Origin: Pipra filicauda
Lineage: Eukaryota; Chordata; Aves; Passeriformes; Pipridae
Assembly (NCBI RefSeq): GCF_003945595.2
Contig: NW_024104909.1
Coordinates: forward strand, 2,657,001 to 2,721,000
Reading direction: 5' to 3'
Length of the DNA: 64,000 bases
Shown: positions 1-13,324 of the stretch, piece by piece
How the letters are laid out: each line of letters starts with the position of its first letter
Numbering within the stretch: the first letter of the stretch is position 1
Notes under the pieces: generated by a model
Databases searched by the model: none
What the model was told of the DNA's origin: nothing
Seen by the model: only the letters and a program-made list of their open reading frames with translations
Program-made: the position numbers and the translations under genes

Positions 1-3000
1 TGAATATAGTCCAGCCTTATTGTTTGATGGAACTTATAATATACATCTGGGGCACAATGGCATTCAGATCAGATGTGACAGTGTAAAAAATATTGACTCT
101 ACTTGTATTAATGCTGTTCTGAAATGTACTTTGCACCAGAACTGTTTGAAATGAGTTCAGTTTGCTAGCCCACTGTAACATATGACATTTTTCTAATTAG
201 GGCAATGTTTAATTTACTGTCTCATGGCTTTTTGAATAAATATAAATTGTCATACTAAAGTGACAGGTGTAAAACCCTGGGTAGCTGTGTTAGAGAGGTT
301 AATTTGCTCTTAATCAAATCAGTTCTGCTTCACTTTCTCATGGGGAGTGAGAGATAATAGGCCTGTTTAACTGGAGATTAGGCAGCCTTTTTCCTGGAAT
401 TCCCAAAGGGTTCACCTGAGACTTATTGTGTCATATTCTCTATAAAGATATTTGAATACATCAACATTTAAAGATGTGCTACATCTACTCACAAGGGTAT
501 TTTGTTGCCCGCATTTGGCTCAGCAGCACTGAAGGGGGATGTAGGAGTAGCAGAGCTGCAGGAATGTGATCTGGAAAGCTGCAGCATGCCACCCAAGGAG
601 GGACCCATCACTTTCCCAGGTTTGGAAAAGAAAAAGGGTCAGATTTCTTTATATATGTTTTTTTTTTAAATTTTCTCTTATTGAGCTGAAAAGGTGAAAG
701 GTCATCACCCCATCTTATATTTTGCAGTGAGAAAGTTGTCAATATTTGCTGCTTGAGAGTTGATAAAAGAGGTAAGAACACAAATGAAGGTGCTTGTCAG
801 TTTGTAGGAAGCGAGAGTAATGTGGGAATCCTTTGAGGGAGTGTTGTGAGCATAACCTTGGCTTGTGGGATCAATAGGTGAGGGCTTTGTGCCTGAAGGC
901 CAATTGCTCCAGTGCTTGCCAGGATTTGATGGGAAGGGGCAGTCCCTGGTGAGACCTGAGCATCCTGCCATGAGGGGTGCAGGAGGAGAGCTGTGTGATG
1001 GGAAAAGCACTCAATAAATGAGCTTGGAGGAAATTTTTTGTGTTAAGAGAGAAATCTGGCGTGTTAAGGAATGTCTGAGGCTATGGCTGAGAGCAATGTG
1101 AACTCTAATTGCCTGCCACATCTGGGATAAGAGTTCGGCGTGGAATTTGGGGACAAACTGTGATCTTATTTTCGTGATATTCAGTCTAAACAACTATACT
1201 TACAAAACTGAAGTAGTGTGGCCTTTAGACTAAAGTTGTGAGGCTTCTTGAACAATTGTTTGTGAGCAGTCCCATCTTGTCTTTTGCGAGCAGTGTGAAA
1301 AATTCCTTGCATGGGAATCCCTGAGCAGAGGAAAAGCCAGAAGCACAACTTTTCCCAGCTCCTTGTGCAAGGCAGGCACGGCAGGTGAGGTCCCTACTGC
1401 TTTGTCACATGCAGCATGGAGGGATGCAGCATGAGGAATGGTCTTGGTCTTCATTCTGCTTCAACATCAGAGAAAACCACCCCAAATAACATCAGCTTGC
1501 CTGGGCTGTAAGCGTGTGACAGGTTTGAGTCAGGAATTGCTACACTGGGAGACAAAGTTGTGTCCTGAGCAGATGAGCACATCCTGTAGAGCCAGGGAAA
1601 GGTGATACACTGCAGGCAGAGTTCTAAGCAAATTCCTCCCTCAGTGATTGCACATGAGGTGCCATCTTCTCTTTGGTAAGTTAGGAGATAGGAAATTAAT
1701 TTTTCTGTAGTCCCTGCCCATAGTTGAATGCTGCAGTAAATTGAGGCTGATTTTTGCTTGTGTGTATCTTTTGTTCCTGAATTATAACATGCACCTGTGA
1801 CTTCTTTTCTGTTTATATGAATGGGCTTTGTGTAAGTCAAATATTGAAAGCAATGTACCTTTTTTATTTTTTTCCATAAGCTATATTGTATGTAAAACAA
1901 GCAAATCCCCTGACATGTTTAGAGCCCTATATTCTGGATGTGCTGGGCAAAATAAGAAGGATAGATACTATCGCTCTTCTATTATTTATGGACTATAAAG
2001 TCTTTACAGTGGCATTGACAAAGGGTTTATAGTCAGTACACAAGCTGGTTATACCATAAATTGTAATGTTATATGATAAACTGGAAGTTTATAGCAGTAG
2101 TAGATATCAAAGAAAAAAATGAATTTTGGTTTGAAATGATCTATCATGGGGATGGAGTTGCTACACGTTTAAATATTCAACCATTTTTGTCTTCATTTAT
2201 TTTGAAGTTACTGATAATTCATGTGCTACAGAACAAGGATTTATAGGTTTATTTAGAGACTGCTGTGGGGGGAGGTAGGAATAGACCCTTTAAACTGGAG
2301 AACAACACATTCTGGCACGGCAGCTGAGAAACACTGATGCAATTAAATTGATTCAGGTCTTTGGTTTCCAGCTCTAGAGATGGCAAACAGACCTGTTGCT
2401 AAATATTTGGTCTGTTGCTACAGGGCTCCCAACAATGCAATAAAATAGTTGGATTACTATTTCTAGGAATGTAAATGGGAGCTACTTACAGCAAAAATGT
2501 CTTAAGCATAATTTAATTGCTTTGAGTTTACATAAAAACTAAAAGCAGGAAAATGTCAACAAATGTTAATTCCCCCTCTTTTGTGAGTTACATTCCTTCC
2601 TTTAGCTAACATTTCTGTAAACAAGAACCAAAATATTCTTAGTGTTTACTTACAACACTTTAATTTAAAAAATCTCATTGTAATTTTTCCCATTACTGGG
2701 AATTACTATGTATTAAATTCTTACTCTTTATTGAAATTCATAATTTCTTATGGTTCTTTTCTCCTTTCAAAGTATTTTTGGTGTATAAAGTACATTGCAG
2801 ATGGAATGACACTACAAACCTAATAATTCACAGGTAAAACTAATTATTTTTAAGGTTTTAGAACTGACTTGAAATCTAAAGTGTACCACAGGAATTGTCA
2901 ACCCTTGAAAACCATTCTGCTGTCTTAATTTGTGATAAGCTCAACACTCAGGTACAGCCAGGATTTTGGCAGCCTTAAGATCAGACACAAAAATGGAGGA

Positions 3001-4289
3001 AACCAGCTTTTTGTGTAAATGAGCCCCTGGGTTGGTTGTTTTAAATGTCACCCAGCACTGAGTGGAGCTCAGGAGGGTCAGGGATAGCGAGTGGTGACTC
3101 CAAACTTCAGCAGAGTTTCCACTGCTGTCTCTCAGTTCCTACAAAGGAGTAAGTCCTTCCTTTTTCCTTGCTTTGGTTTTCTTCTGAGGTTCCCCATTCC
3201 TCTTTGTGGCTGACATATCCTTCAGAGATGAGAGTATATATGTTATAAAGGGAGAGAGGCTTTAAAATCTCTTCAACAGTCAGCAGAATGGCATGAGAAA
3301 TTATGTTCAGGGAGTAAAATATGAGCAATATTTCAGTCTCTCCCTATTGCCAGGGGCCCAGGTAATGTCTGAGCATATGCATGGCTTGCTTCCAAACTCT
3401 GTTCCAGTCTGACTAGATAATGAATATGCATGAAGGGGAAGTGAGGAGGTGGGGGTTTTGTTTATTTGTCGGTTTGTTTTGGTGGGGATTTTTTTTGGAG
3501 GGAAGGTTTATTTGTTTAATTGTTTTTTTTTTTCTAAAGAAATATTTTTTGCTTCTGGGGGGTAAAAAAAAAGTAACTGCTGTTTTCCCCCGAAGTACAA
3601 GTCTTGCACTGTGTATGTTGTTAAAAGTACAATGCTAAGGATGAAAAGATGTATCTCCCCAAGCGATTTCTGGAGTTGTTTTTCATGCAACATAACAGAT
3701 TTCAATTGTACCATGTAGCAGTCAAGTGGTCTTGTTTATTTTAGTTATGCCCGAGGAATTCTTTGAAGAAATTAAGAAAAAAAATAAACCGACAAACCAT
3801 TTTGGGGTTAGACTCTCTCTGCTTGTTTTCAGTCTTCTCTGATCTTTGACACCCTGCCAAGAAGATTGAAAAATTGGGATTGGTAGCATTTCCCCATTTG
3901 CAATGGTGTAAACAAGTACATATCCTAAGACTCTCTCTGATTTTTGACATCAGAATCTTCTCTGTCACTGAATATGAAATAGCTCCACAAGAATTTCAAA
4001 TAACAGAGCTTTATGAGTGCTTTGGCCACTGTTTCACCACATAAACCCTAATAAAGTTGACATTAGTGCCTACAAGATTGGTTCATTCAAGATGGGCGTG
4101 TATTTTAGTCTTTATTGTTGCCACTGCAAATCAACACTGAATATTCACAGGGGGGAAAATTCAGTGTGTAGCCAGAATGCTTGTGGTGAACTGCAGGCAG
4201 CTCTGTGTGGTGGGTTTATTGATGGGAGAAGAGCTCTGCATGGATCTGCTCTTCCCTGGATGGGCACAAGGGCTGACACATCTGAGAAT

Positions 4290-4750
4290 TTCTGTGGTCC
4301 AGTTTAAACTTTGTCCCTAAATTTCCTCAAGACCCAGAGATCTCTAATGAGCCTTAATAGCTCCAAGCAGCTTCACCTGCCCTCATCTGCTGGCCCAGGA
4401 ATCCTATTTAAGCTCAGCTTGACTGGGACACAGTTTGTTCTCTCCTGGCCTCTGCTGAGTGCTGGTCTGTCCCCTGGCCCTGCCACATCACCTTGCTCAG
4501 GTATCACTGGGTTGTACTGGAGGTGTGGGGTGGCCTTTGGGAGCAGTCCCAAAGTCCCAAATGCTGGGGCATTCCCAGCAGAGCTGGATTTAAGCTTCAC
4601 AGGAATTATAAAGGTCTTATGTACCTTTCCAGGTTTGCCTTCTCCCCTGTTCTCTGTGATGAACAGTAATGCAGGTTTCAGGTATCTTTGTAGAATAGTC
4701 AATTTTTGTTCTTTTTCTACTGAAGTTTCTGCCTGCTTTGTCTAAAAAGT
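4290..4750 (+). other. GC-richer patch, possible old retroelement/LTR fragment
   Basis: This stretch is clearly more GC-rich than its surroundings and has low-CpG, evenly mixed composition like an aged repeat. A TATA-like CTATTTAAG lies at 4404-4412, downstream of a CCTGCC/GGCCCAGG segment, an arrangement reminiscent of some bird LTR promoters. Overlapping open frames exist on both strands (144 codons plus, 109 codons minus) but neither resembles a known protein, and frames open on both strands usually just reflect fewer AT-rich stops. I found no matching second LTR, terminal TG/CA pair or target-site duplication. The family is not identified. Confidence 0.22.
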
Positions 4751-7700
4751 TGCATAATTTGTCTGCGGGTTAAAAAACTGCTCCCTTTTTACAGTACAAA
4801 TAATGACATTTTCGGTTTACCAAAATAAATAAAAACTAGGGGAGGGGAGTGGGGGGAGTCAGGAACATGTTTATGTGCCAGTGGCCCTTGTTTGTGCCTG
4901 GCAGGTAAAGTGAGTGAACTGTTAAATTACTGTTGTGTTCCTATATGAGGTCATCATTGATTTCTATGAAATTCTTTAGTGTTGTTACTAACTTCTAAAA
5001 TCTATAGTAAATACTCATTGGACCGTGTATATTTTTGAAGATTTATGAGCTGTTCATGATTCATTCAATCACAAATATGATGTATAACTGCTTAAATATG
5101 AAACAACTTTTTGGGTGGTAATTGCTCCTTTTAAATTTCCTGAGCAGAGTATACTCTTGTAAGCACAATACCTGTTTCCATCTCTCTCTATCTACAGTAA
5201 ATATCTAAAAATGAATTTAAGTTTTCAGTTGCTGTGATAGGCACTAACTTGTAGCTGTTGGTGAATCTGAGCTGTGCAATTTCAATTTGAATTCTGTGGG
5301 CCCATGTTCTCCCTTGCTGATGAAAGAGGCTCCTTTCAGTTGGTGCCAAGAACAACATCATTACAAGTCCTTAAGAAAGGGTTCTTAGCTTGTGTCTCTG
5401 ATGTAACCTTGACCTTCTTTCTGCTGTCCAGGTAGAGCTCCCATAGGGAGGTGGGATATTTCTGGATGCCTGTGCAGTGAGCTGTCACTCCAGCCAGGCA
5501 TGCTGCCTAAATATTGTGAAGGATATGGATATTTCCACTATAGAAGAAAACTGCTTATTATGCAAACTGAGACAACCCAAGTCTTTGGCATCTTCTCAGT
5601 GCTTTGGTATCTAGTAGTTTGCTCAAACAAATACACTTTCATTTTCTAGATAACTAAAGTTACCTCTGTGTTCAGACTATGAAAAGCTAGCTGGTGCCTA
5701 GTCATGAATATTTTTCCTAAAAAATACAGCAGAGTTCAACTGAATTAGTTTCTTTTGGGGAGTGCCAAAATGGAAGTCTGTATTAAATCTTCAAGAGAGG
5801 TGAAGAGATGTTTTGTACTTTCATTGTATGTGAAGCTTGCCTTCAATATGGTCTCTTTGATGGTCTGCCTGTGCAAGGCTTGAGCCCACACAAGACTTTG
5901 TTGCTCTGGAGTACATCATCCCAGAACACGTTGCAGTGACACCTTTCAGCTGTGTGCAGGAAGAAGGATGAGCCTTTGCAGCTGCACGAAGGGCACTTAG
6001 AGAGATTCTCCCACTTCTCATCCCTCACTCTCCAAGAGCTGTCTTGACATGAGGCTTGAGCTGGGATTTTTAACTATGCAGTTATGCTGTCAAAAAGAAA
6101 TAGGGATTGTGATCCATATCTGAGCTGTTTTATATTTTATTTACAAAATATCGTATTTTTTGATTCAAGTTTAGACACATATGCATTTTGTGGAGTATAA
6201 GCAGAACATGGCACTGAAAAGGCATGATTTTAGCCTACATTTTAAAGCTAAAGTAAATATTTGCTAAAGAAATATACATGGTATACCTTAAATGCATACA
6301 GTCCTTCTAAAGTCTTCTGGTAGTGATTGTGGTTTAGGTAGTTGAAACCTAATTTTGCAACAAAATCTTCCAAGTGTGGTATTTGGAAAACCAATGCTTA
6401 CAGGCAGAGATCAATTCTGCTTGTGGAAAGTTCTAGATACAACTTAGGCTTTCCATTAACAGCTCAAGTGAGCCTCCTGACTTGGAGATAATTTCACACC
6501 AGCACAGAAGTAATACAGTGAGAGCAGCCCAACCACTGCAAAAGGGGAAAAGCCTGAGCAGTGAACTGGTTTGGATCTCTGCAAGAGCCCTGTGGCAAGC
6601 CCATTACACAGAACTTAGGGACTGCAGGACTCCTGGTCACAGTAAGCATCCAATATTGGCTTCAGCACATTTATTTGAATGCTTTATCTTCTTTTTATTT
6701 TATTTCTTCTTATTTTTTGCTCCCCCTCCTTTATTGTCCACAGTGCCCCTCCTTCCTTCCTGAGGTTCTAAATGAAGCCATGAAATAACCAAATGAGTTT
6801 GTTTCAAAATGGAAGGACATTTGTCTTTCAGAACTAAAGTATACATAGAGACATTTCTTTGTAGGGAAGAAACTTTCCAGCAGGTTTGTCAACTCAGAGT
6901 CCTTGCTCAGACTCTGTGTAGAAGTGATTCATCTAAATGAATCATAGTTGCTCATAGTATGGATAAGGAGGTTATGAGTGCAGTTATAGGTGGCTTCTGA
7001 ACTTTTGGCTGTGTGCTGTGATATTGAAGAGATCCAGCCTAACCCTTAGGAATGAAGGGCAGCACAGTGTGAAGTTCTGCACTAGCTCAGAGTAGCAGAG
7101 TTGGAAAGTTCACCCACCTCCAAGTCTGGGTGACCTCTGGACCCAAGGTCAGCTCACTGAGTCGGGCTGCTGATTTTATGTAGTTCTGCATTATATATCT
7201 CAGGCTGTTGATTTGCCATCTTGGTTTTGTGACATATTCTTTCAGTTCATGAGTTATTTTTCTAAACAATCAGGCTGTTGAATGTTGGTAGCACAGACGT
7301 GTGATGGTCAGGCTGTTGGAGTGATCCTTTGAGCTCCAGTTGTCATTCGACCTACCATTATGTTTGTAGTGTGGTAAGAAGTAGCCGAGAGCATGAGATT
7401 ACAGATGTGTACGTTGCTGGCATTATCATAACTGAGACATCACAGCTTGTTTAAAAAAAAAAATGTAGTAAGTGTGCTGAAGCTTTCAACTGGCATAACA
7501 GAAACACCCAGTGTTTACTTAAAATGTCTGCATTTGCATCTTATGCAACCCTGACTAAGAAATCCTACAGTCTTCATGTTTTTGGATTTTTACTTAGAAA
7601 TGTTCCTCTTCATCTCTGCTAACCTACTACCTGAGGCAGAAAGCAGATTTTGATCCTGTCAGTATTTTCCTCATTAGTAGAGGAAGCATGATCCAAACCC

Positions 7701-8677
7701 TTCTCCAGCTAATTCCTTAACACCTTAAACATTGATGTGTGCATCTTCAGGCCTGGAAAGCAAGAGGCAGCTGAACAAACATGAGAAACATAGAGACCAG
7801 GATCCCATTTGCCCCTCAAGTGAGGGTGGAAGCAGTGCAGGTGTCTGTGTGCTGCTCCACGGGCTGCTGGCTGTCCCAGAGCTGGAGGAAAGCACACAGA
7901 GAGGAAGCCAAAAACAGGGATCCCCTGGCTCTATTGCAACAACTTCCCTAGGGAAAAGAGGCTTGTACAATTCTCTGGCCATTTATCTGTTTGTCTCTCA
8001 GACTTAGTCTTCTAACCATGTGAAACAAATCTAAAATAAAAATTGCAAAGGCAAATGGAATGCTATAATTTGGGGTGAGCTTCTGGTAGAGGAGACCCAG
8101 GGAAAGACACCCCAAACTGGTTCCTGGCTGGAAACCACATGTGAGAGAATTGCTAGAAATGGCTAAAGTAGCAGGGTGCTGTTCCATCAGAAGTCACAAT
8201 GAGCTTCCAACACATGTAAATCAGACTTCATTTCTAATGTAGTGTTTCTGTCTCAGTATCTTCAGTACCGAGGTGCACAATTTAGAAATCCAGTCCTAAA
8301 GCTTGCTCCTTGTGGATTTGGTCCCTGATTTTTTGTAGCTTTTGCAGCACTTTGGGATTATTCAGTCAGTCTCACCACTTACACGTGGTAAGCTTTGTGT
8401 TGTTTGGTCACTTTCCAACTCTCACTTTCTTTCTGTCTTATCTTCTTCAAGATAAGAAAATGGTTATGTGATTTTATTTTACTGCTTTGTGCTATGCTTT
8501 CAAGCCTGTATGAATACAGAACTTGGTATAGGTAAGGTAAAATAAAGAGAGAACTTTCTCCACTGTAAGTAAACAAGTTTAGCTAATTATCTATTTTGCA
8601 ATTATTCACTACACGGCATGTCTGCATAATTTTTGTTGCCCAAATTACCCAGAGGTTAAACCAAAGCTTCCATACGA

Positions 8678-8695
8678 ATAGGAAATATTTCCTAT
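8678..8695. repeat. 18-bp perfect palindrome
   Basis: A gap-free inverted repeat with arms ATAGGAAAT and ATTTCCTAT. The core GGAAATATTTCC has the shape of a dyad site for a dimeric DNA-binding protein, but no factor can be assigned. It lies about 100 bp upstream of the CpG-rich block at 8795-9221, so a regulatory role is possible though unproven. Confidence 0.6.
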
Positions 8696-8794
8696 ATTCA
8701 GCTGAGTGTCTCCCTGTCAGGCAGAGGAACACGTATGTGCATATTTTACAATACCACTGAGCACACATCTTTCATTCTTTTTAAGTCTCAGTCG

Positions 8795-9221
8795 GTTTAT
8801 GTGGCTGTGACCGTCGGGCCTTTGATCAGCGTGGCTGTTTGAAATCTCCGAGTGGCTGATAGCTCCCTGTTAGCGAGGGGGAGGAGACGAGCACTGGAGC
8901 TTTACAATCGCAGTCGCTCGGTGAACTCCTGAACCGGAGTGTTTTGGAGTGATTTTTAAAGCGGGAGTTGGAATTCCCGGCGTTTGAAGTTTGCACTGAT
9001 ATCGGTGCCTGGGCCCGGAGGTGACACAGGACACACGTGTGTAGGTGTTCAGGTCCACGAGAAAGTATCCCACGTGGATGTGTTGATCTCTGTAAGGGAC
9101 GTCCTTAGAGAAATATCGTGCTATTGAGGGTGGGAAGAACCTCCTGTAACTGTCCTTAACCCACAGATCATCCCAGTGTCTTAAAGCCAAGGTTAGAAGC
9201 TGCTCTCAGCCTAAAAAGAGG
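8795..9221 (+). promoter_or_regulatory. CpG-rich block; candidate promoter/first noncoding exon
   Basis: Roughly twenty or more CpG dinucleotides fall in about 350 bp (dense from 8808 to 9115), in a window where CpG is otherwise scarce, so the block is probably unmethylated in the germline or under constraint. It holds a TCF/LEF-like CTTTGATC near 8819, a CACGTG E-box near 9071 and the palindrome ACACACGTGTGT near 9031. It ends at GAGG|GTAAGG (GT at 9222-9223), a strong splice-donor match, which fits a noncoding first exon read on the plus strand. No TATA box is evident. A 106-codon minus-strand frame (8870-9190) crosses the block but resembles no known protein. Alternatives are an enhancer or an unrecognised repeat. 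Confidence 0.38.
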
Positions 9222-11506
9222 GTAAGGAATGTGCTCAGTTAGCACTGTTCTGCACCATGGGATAACTTAGAGGTACAAATTTAAATGTCAGAAAAAAGGA
9301 GAAATCCAAGAAATCCAAGTTTTTAACTATCTTTTCTTGAAGGTAACCAAGATGAAGTGTGTCAAGTTTTGAATGTAAAATACTGGCACAGCCAGTGTGT
9401 TACACATGCTGCTGGTTTTGAGAGTTGGTGTTGCTCTCCTGGTAAAAAAATATGTGGTGTGAGTGGCCTACACATCAATAAAGAAGAGTAGTGAAAACTA
9501 GCAACAAAAGCATAAAAGTGACAATAAATTAATGCTTATTTTGAATAGAAGTGTTGGTAATGAAAAAAAAAGTCAGGACTTAGAGAAATGAAATTATTAC
9601 ATAACTTTTATCCCATTTTTAGAAGCCTGGTTCATAGAGGTCTAAAGTCTGCTGCTGAAATAGGTGACGTGATTTACATGACTGAAATGTTAGAAATCAA
9701 TAGTTATGACTTATTTAGGAGGAATTTGGTAGGCATAGAGGTAAACAACTATTGTAAAAAACCCTCATATTTCTAAATAAGAGATACTGAAACAAAATTA
9801 TCCTGGATGGTTATGGATCAACTTCTGCTCAAATGACATACTACCTACAGTTTGTTTAGCAACCACTGAATTCCAAAAGAGAGTTGGATAATTCCTTTCC
9901 TATGGCTAATCTGTCAAATTTCAGTTTAGACAGAGATGCTGAAGGTTGAAATAGTTGAGGATCTGGGCAATGTGACATTGATGGGATATTAACTGAAATG
10001 GTTGCTGTAGTCCAGTCAATAAATCACAAAACCTTCATTTTATTTTAGCTCTCCTGTTTTAGGCAGGGTTGTTTTTTGTGATTTTTGGTTTGTTGGTTTG
10101 GTTTTTTTTAAGAAGATTGAGGAGCACTGGAAAACAGTGCTGGAAAATGGATATTGACGCATCTTATACTTGACCATGTCTACCCTGACTGAATGTGAAT
10201 TATCCCGCACAAGCTCAAAGTATGAAGTTGTTTGGGAAGTCCAGCTTCTCTTCCTGGGTGAACTTGAGTTTCCAGCTTTTCAGGAAAGGGGAAAAGGGTG
10301 ATTATCTTCTGCCTTCCTCAGAAGGCTCTTTCTGTGTTTTCCCCCGAGATTTGTATCAGTAAAAGGTGTTTTGCTCTTGGCCTGAAGCAAAGCAAATTTA
10401 ATCTTTTTATTGCTATGAAATCTTAATAAAACCCCAGAATGTTCAATATCATTAAAACCGTTTTGCCAAAGAGCTTCTTGGAAATCTGTCTGGTTTAAGA
10501 CTTTAATTTGATGCTAAAGATATGGAAAGCCAGTAAACAGATGCAAGAAGTGCTTTAGAGGCCAGTGCATTCTGCAGCTCCACAGTTCTCCTTATCTCCC
10601 CTCAGCAATGCATCTCATCCATGACTGTCAGACGTTGCAAAAGGCATTATCTCCCATCGGGAAAAAATGTTGGGGAGGCATCAAGGAGTACTCTGAGAAC
10701 AAGAGCATCATTTAAGCAATGAGTAGCTGCTGACTCACCAGAAAAAAGTTCTGCAGAGGCAGCTAATTTCCATAGAAGGATACTTAGCATTTGTAAACAG
10801 TGCGAGCATCTCCCAGAACTGTGCAAACATCTCATCATATATCACTTACACAAACAGATTAGTTCTCTGAGCCACTTTGGGCTCCTCCATTCCTGAGAAA
10901 CATAATCCAATCTCTAGTCTCCATTTAACTTGTTTACCTTTCCTTGTAGCAGTTTTTCAGGAGGGGAAGAGGGAAAAGTCCAAGGATTTTTCCAATTGCT
11001 TTGGGGAGTAAGGATCCAACTCTACTGAACAGCAGGGGTAACTGAGGACTTAATTGCCTCTGAAAGTCACTCCTTTTAAATTAAATTTTCATCTCGCCTA
11101 CAACAGATGATAACAGAAATGTCTTTATTTCTTACATGTGCTTACTGCTGGGGGATACATTGTGGTGTTTACAAAAAACCTCAAATACAGAGTGGGGGTG
11201 AGGTGGGGGAACACAGGCGGAGGTGACAGATGGGGGGAAACTGAGACACTTGCTCTAGATTTACATTGACCTTGTTCTGTGAATTTAATGCTTGACTTTT
11301 CAACCTTCTTGCTAAACGATTCACTGTTAGATAAATAGATTCAGAAGTTTCTAGACTTCTATCTTAGACCAGTGGGGCTGAAAAGGTGCAAAATAAGACA
11401 AATAGTTTACTTTGTAAGTAGTTACCTTGATGTCCATGTCAAACTGAGATAGAAATGAAAAAAAAAGAATTTAAATAATGTAATTTATTTAAAATTTGGA
11501 GAGGGC

Positions 11507-11534
11507 ATTAACTTGCCACAGTTGGCAAGTTAAT
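11507..11534. repeat. Perfect 12-bp hairpin, 4-nt loop
   Basis: Arms ATTAACTTGCCA (11507-11518) and TGGCAAGTTAAT (11523-11534) are exact reverse complements around the loop CAGT. The pairing stops abruptly on the outside (C opposite T). A perfect stem with no decay around it suggests either selection or a recent origin, for example by replication template switching. No terminator or RNA role is claimed. Confidence 0.75.
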
Positions 11535-11927
11535 TATTATTCTTTATGTGGATACATAAATACAAACCCAGGTAAGGAATTACGATTCTTCTAAGTGTGT
11601 CTCTACACCTATTTATTCAAAATATACATTCAGTCCATTGTTTCTTTCCTTCTTTCTGTAAAACTCAAGCCACCAATAGTGTGCATAAAATACAACAGTT
11701 TAGCTTCTGTTGCCTCTCAGTGAGCTCTGCCTTTGAATTTGATGTATTTTTTGAGCAGCTCTGATGAATAGGGCATTGGATTAAGTGTCAGAGATCCTGG
11801 GTGGGATTTGTGCCTCAACCATGAGCTTTCATACATTGTTTTAGTTCTTAAATGATGGTTTAATACAATGCTGTATTTTCCTGAAAAAGAAACCTTGGCA
11901 ACAAATTAATAGCATAAGACTATGTAT

Positions 11928-11996
11928 AAGTGTGTGTGTATATATAAATTATATAAAATATAATTTATAAATTTATAATATATAAAATTTATAAGT
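11928..11996. repeat. AT-only low-complexity tract
   Basis: A short GT/TA stretch runs into a nearly pure A/T segment of interleaved ATATAA and TTTATA words, with many small self-complementary runs. It is simple-sequence DNA with no gene content. Confidence 0.7.
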
Positions 11997-13244
11997 CCAT
12001 AGTTTGGAAGAGTCAAAGTAGAAGGGTCAAAACAAGGAAACAGGTTAGCAGAAAAGTAGTGTATAGCAGCTTGGAGTAGGTATCAAAAAGATGCATGCCT
12101 TTATTCCATTTACTTCTTCATGAGCAGAAGTTGGTAATAGACTATTTTAATACTTTTTCAAAAGCTGCCTAGGAAACCTAGCTACTAAACCATAAAGGGA
12201 ATGGGTAAGGCCCCAGAAGGCTTCCTTTCTTTTCCTTTATAAATATGTGGGGGGGAAAGCAAGATTAAAAAAAAGGCTTCAAAGATAGATGGAAAATAAT
12301 TTTCCTTTATCTATTATCTTGCCTAGTGCAATGCACTAAAGCAGTTTTCCAAATGTTATGGAATTTAACGTTAAACAAAAATAAGCAGAACCAGAAATCT
12401 GTTTTAATTTCCTTCTAATTACTTGCTTTGAACCAATCAAGCTGCTAGTCAGGGCAATTGAAGGCAGCACACTGATCAACATTTTACTGTCTTTATTTTT
12501 GCATACAAAACTTGGTTACTTTGTTAATGGACAAAAAAAGAGACTGTTAAATTTGGTTTCAAATGTAGGTAGCTGATCATTACTTGAAACAATATTTTGT
12601 GTCAAGTTAATCTTGAGATTTCTTTAACCAACAGTGCTGAAAAAAAAGCAAGACTCCTGCCAAATCTCAGGGAGGTTCTTCTAAAGCTGCTGAACAAAAT
12701 CCTAAATTAAAGTAACAGCGATAATGCTTCTATTCATTGAAAATAAGGATGGGAATGCTGAGTTGAAGTGCCTTTAGAACAAATACATTTCTAAAGATCA
12801 GAAATCAGTTTGATTTCTTTTGCATGTGCACTTGTGTAGTCTTGTAGGCATCGCTAAAACTCTCACAATTTCTTCTTCTGATGTAACAGAAAGCATGGGC
12901 TTAAGGTTTTCAAAGTGTTACCTGTACCCACAGGAAAAGTACAATATATACTTGGATTATTGTGTTTCTTTATGTTATTGTATTTCTTTATGCCGGTCTG
13001 GAGCGTTATCTGCTACACTTAGGAAAGCATGTGATTTGTTTTCAGAGGAAACCGTACTCCTAAATTCCTTTGAAAAATCTCTCTTACTAAATCTGTTATC
13101 GCCCTAATTCTTTATAGAGATAACAAAAGGCGTGTGTCCTGTCTTTATATGCTTAACAAAAATAGTTTGATTAATTCTAAACGACAGGCATGGCAAAAGA
13201 AAGAGATATAATGAATCTGTAAATAGACAGAATTTTACTTGGGG

Positions 13245-13324
13245 TTCTTTTTTTTTCTTTTGTGTTTTTTTTTTCCCCTTTTTTTCTTTCTTTTTTCTTT
13301 TGTGGTTGGTTTTGTTTCCTGCAG
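13245..13324 (+). promoter_or_regulatory. Exceptionally long polypyrimidine tract ending in a consensus 3' splice site
   Basis: About 75 nt are almost entirely T and C, including a T10 run at 13265-13274, broken only by a few G residues, and end in TTTCCTGCAG with the AG at 13323-13324. This has every sequence feature of a strong vertebrate acceptor. The TGC directly before AG recalls the UGC motif placed upstream of neural microexons controlled by SRRM4 (established knowledge); its relevance here is inference. The tract could also be a plain pyrimidine-rich simple repeat that happens to end in CAG. Confidence 0.4.

Larger units (their letters stand above)
1..8790. other. Unique AT-rich noncoding DNA
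   Basis: No recognisable gene, RNA gene or clear full repeat. All frames are broken by stops and none of the short open stretches resembles a known family. Visible within it are a T10 run at 658-667, a T11 run at 3523-3533, an A11 run at 7453-7463 and a GC-richer patch near 4.3-4.75 kb listed separately. A possible 44-nt pseudo-exon (728-771) lies between a cag acceptor and a gtaaga donor, but its pyrimidine tract is weak. The simplest reading is intronic or intergenic sequence. Confidence 0.7.
9226..13240. other. Unique AT-rich noncoding DNA
   Basis: No gene is recognisable. The stretch contains a perfect hairpin at 11507-11534 and an AT-only low-complexity tract near 11930-11995. A consensus-like donor CAG|GTAAGG sits at 11571-11572 but no acceptable pyrimidine tract lies upstream of it. 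TAATTA-type homeodomain cores are scattered through it, as expected for AT-rich DNA. Nothing else stands out. Confidence 0.7.

Noticed and set aside
728..771. 44-nt exon-like segment
   Set aside because: Weak pyrimidine tract and stops in two of three frames; likely coincidence.
8870..9190. 106-codon minus-strand frame across the CpG-rich block
   Set aside because: Open probably because the block has fewer AT-rich stops; the peptide is not recognisable. The plus-strand donor reading explains the block better.
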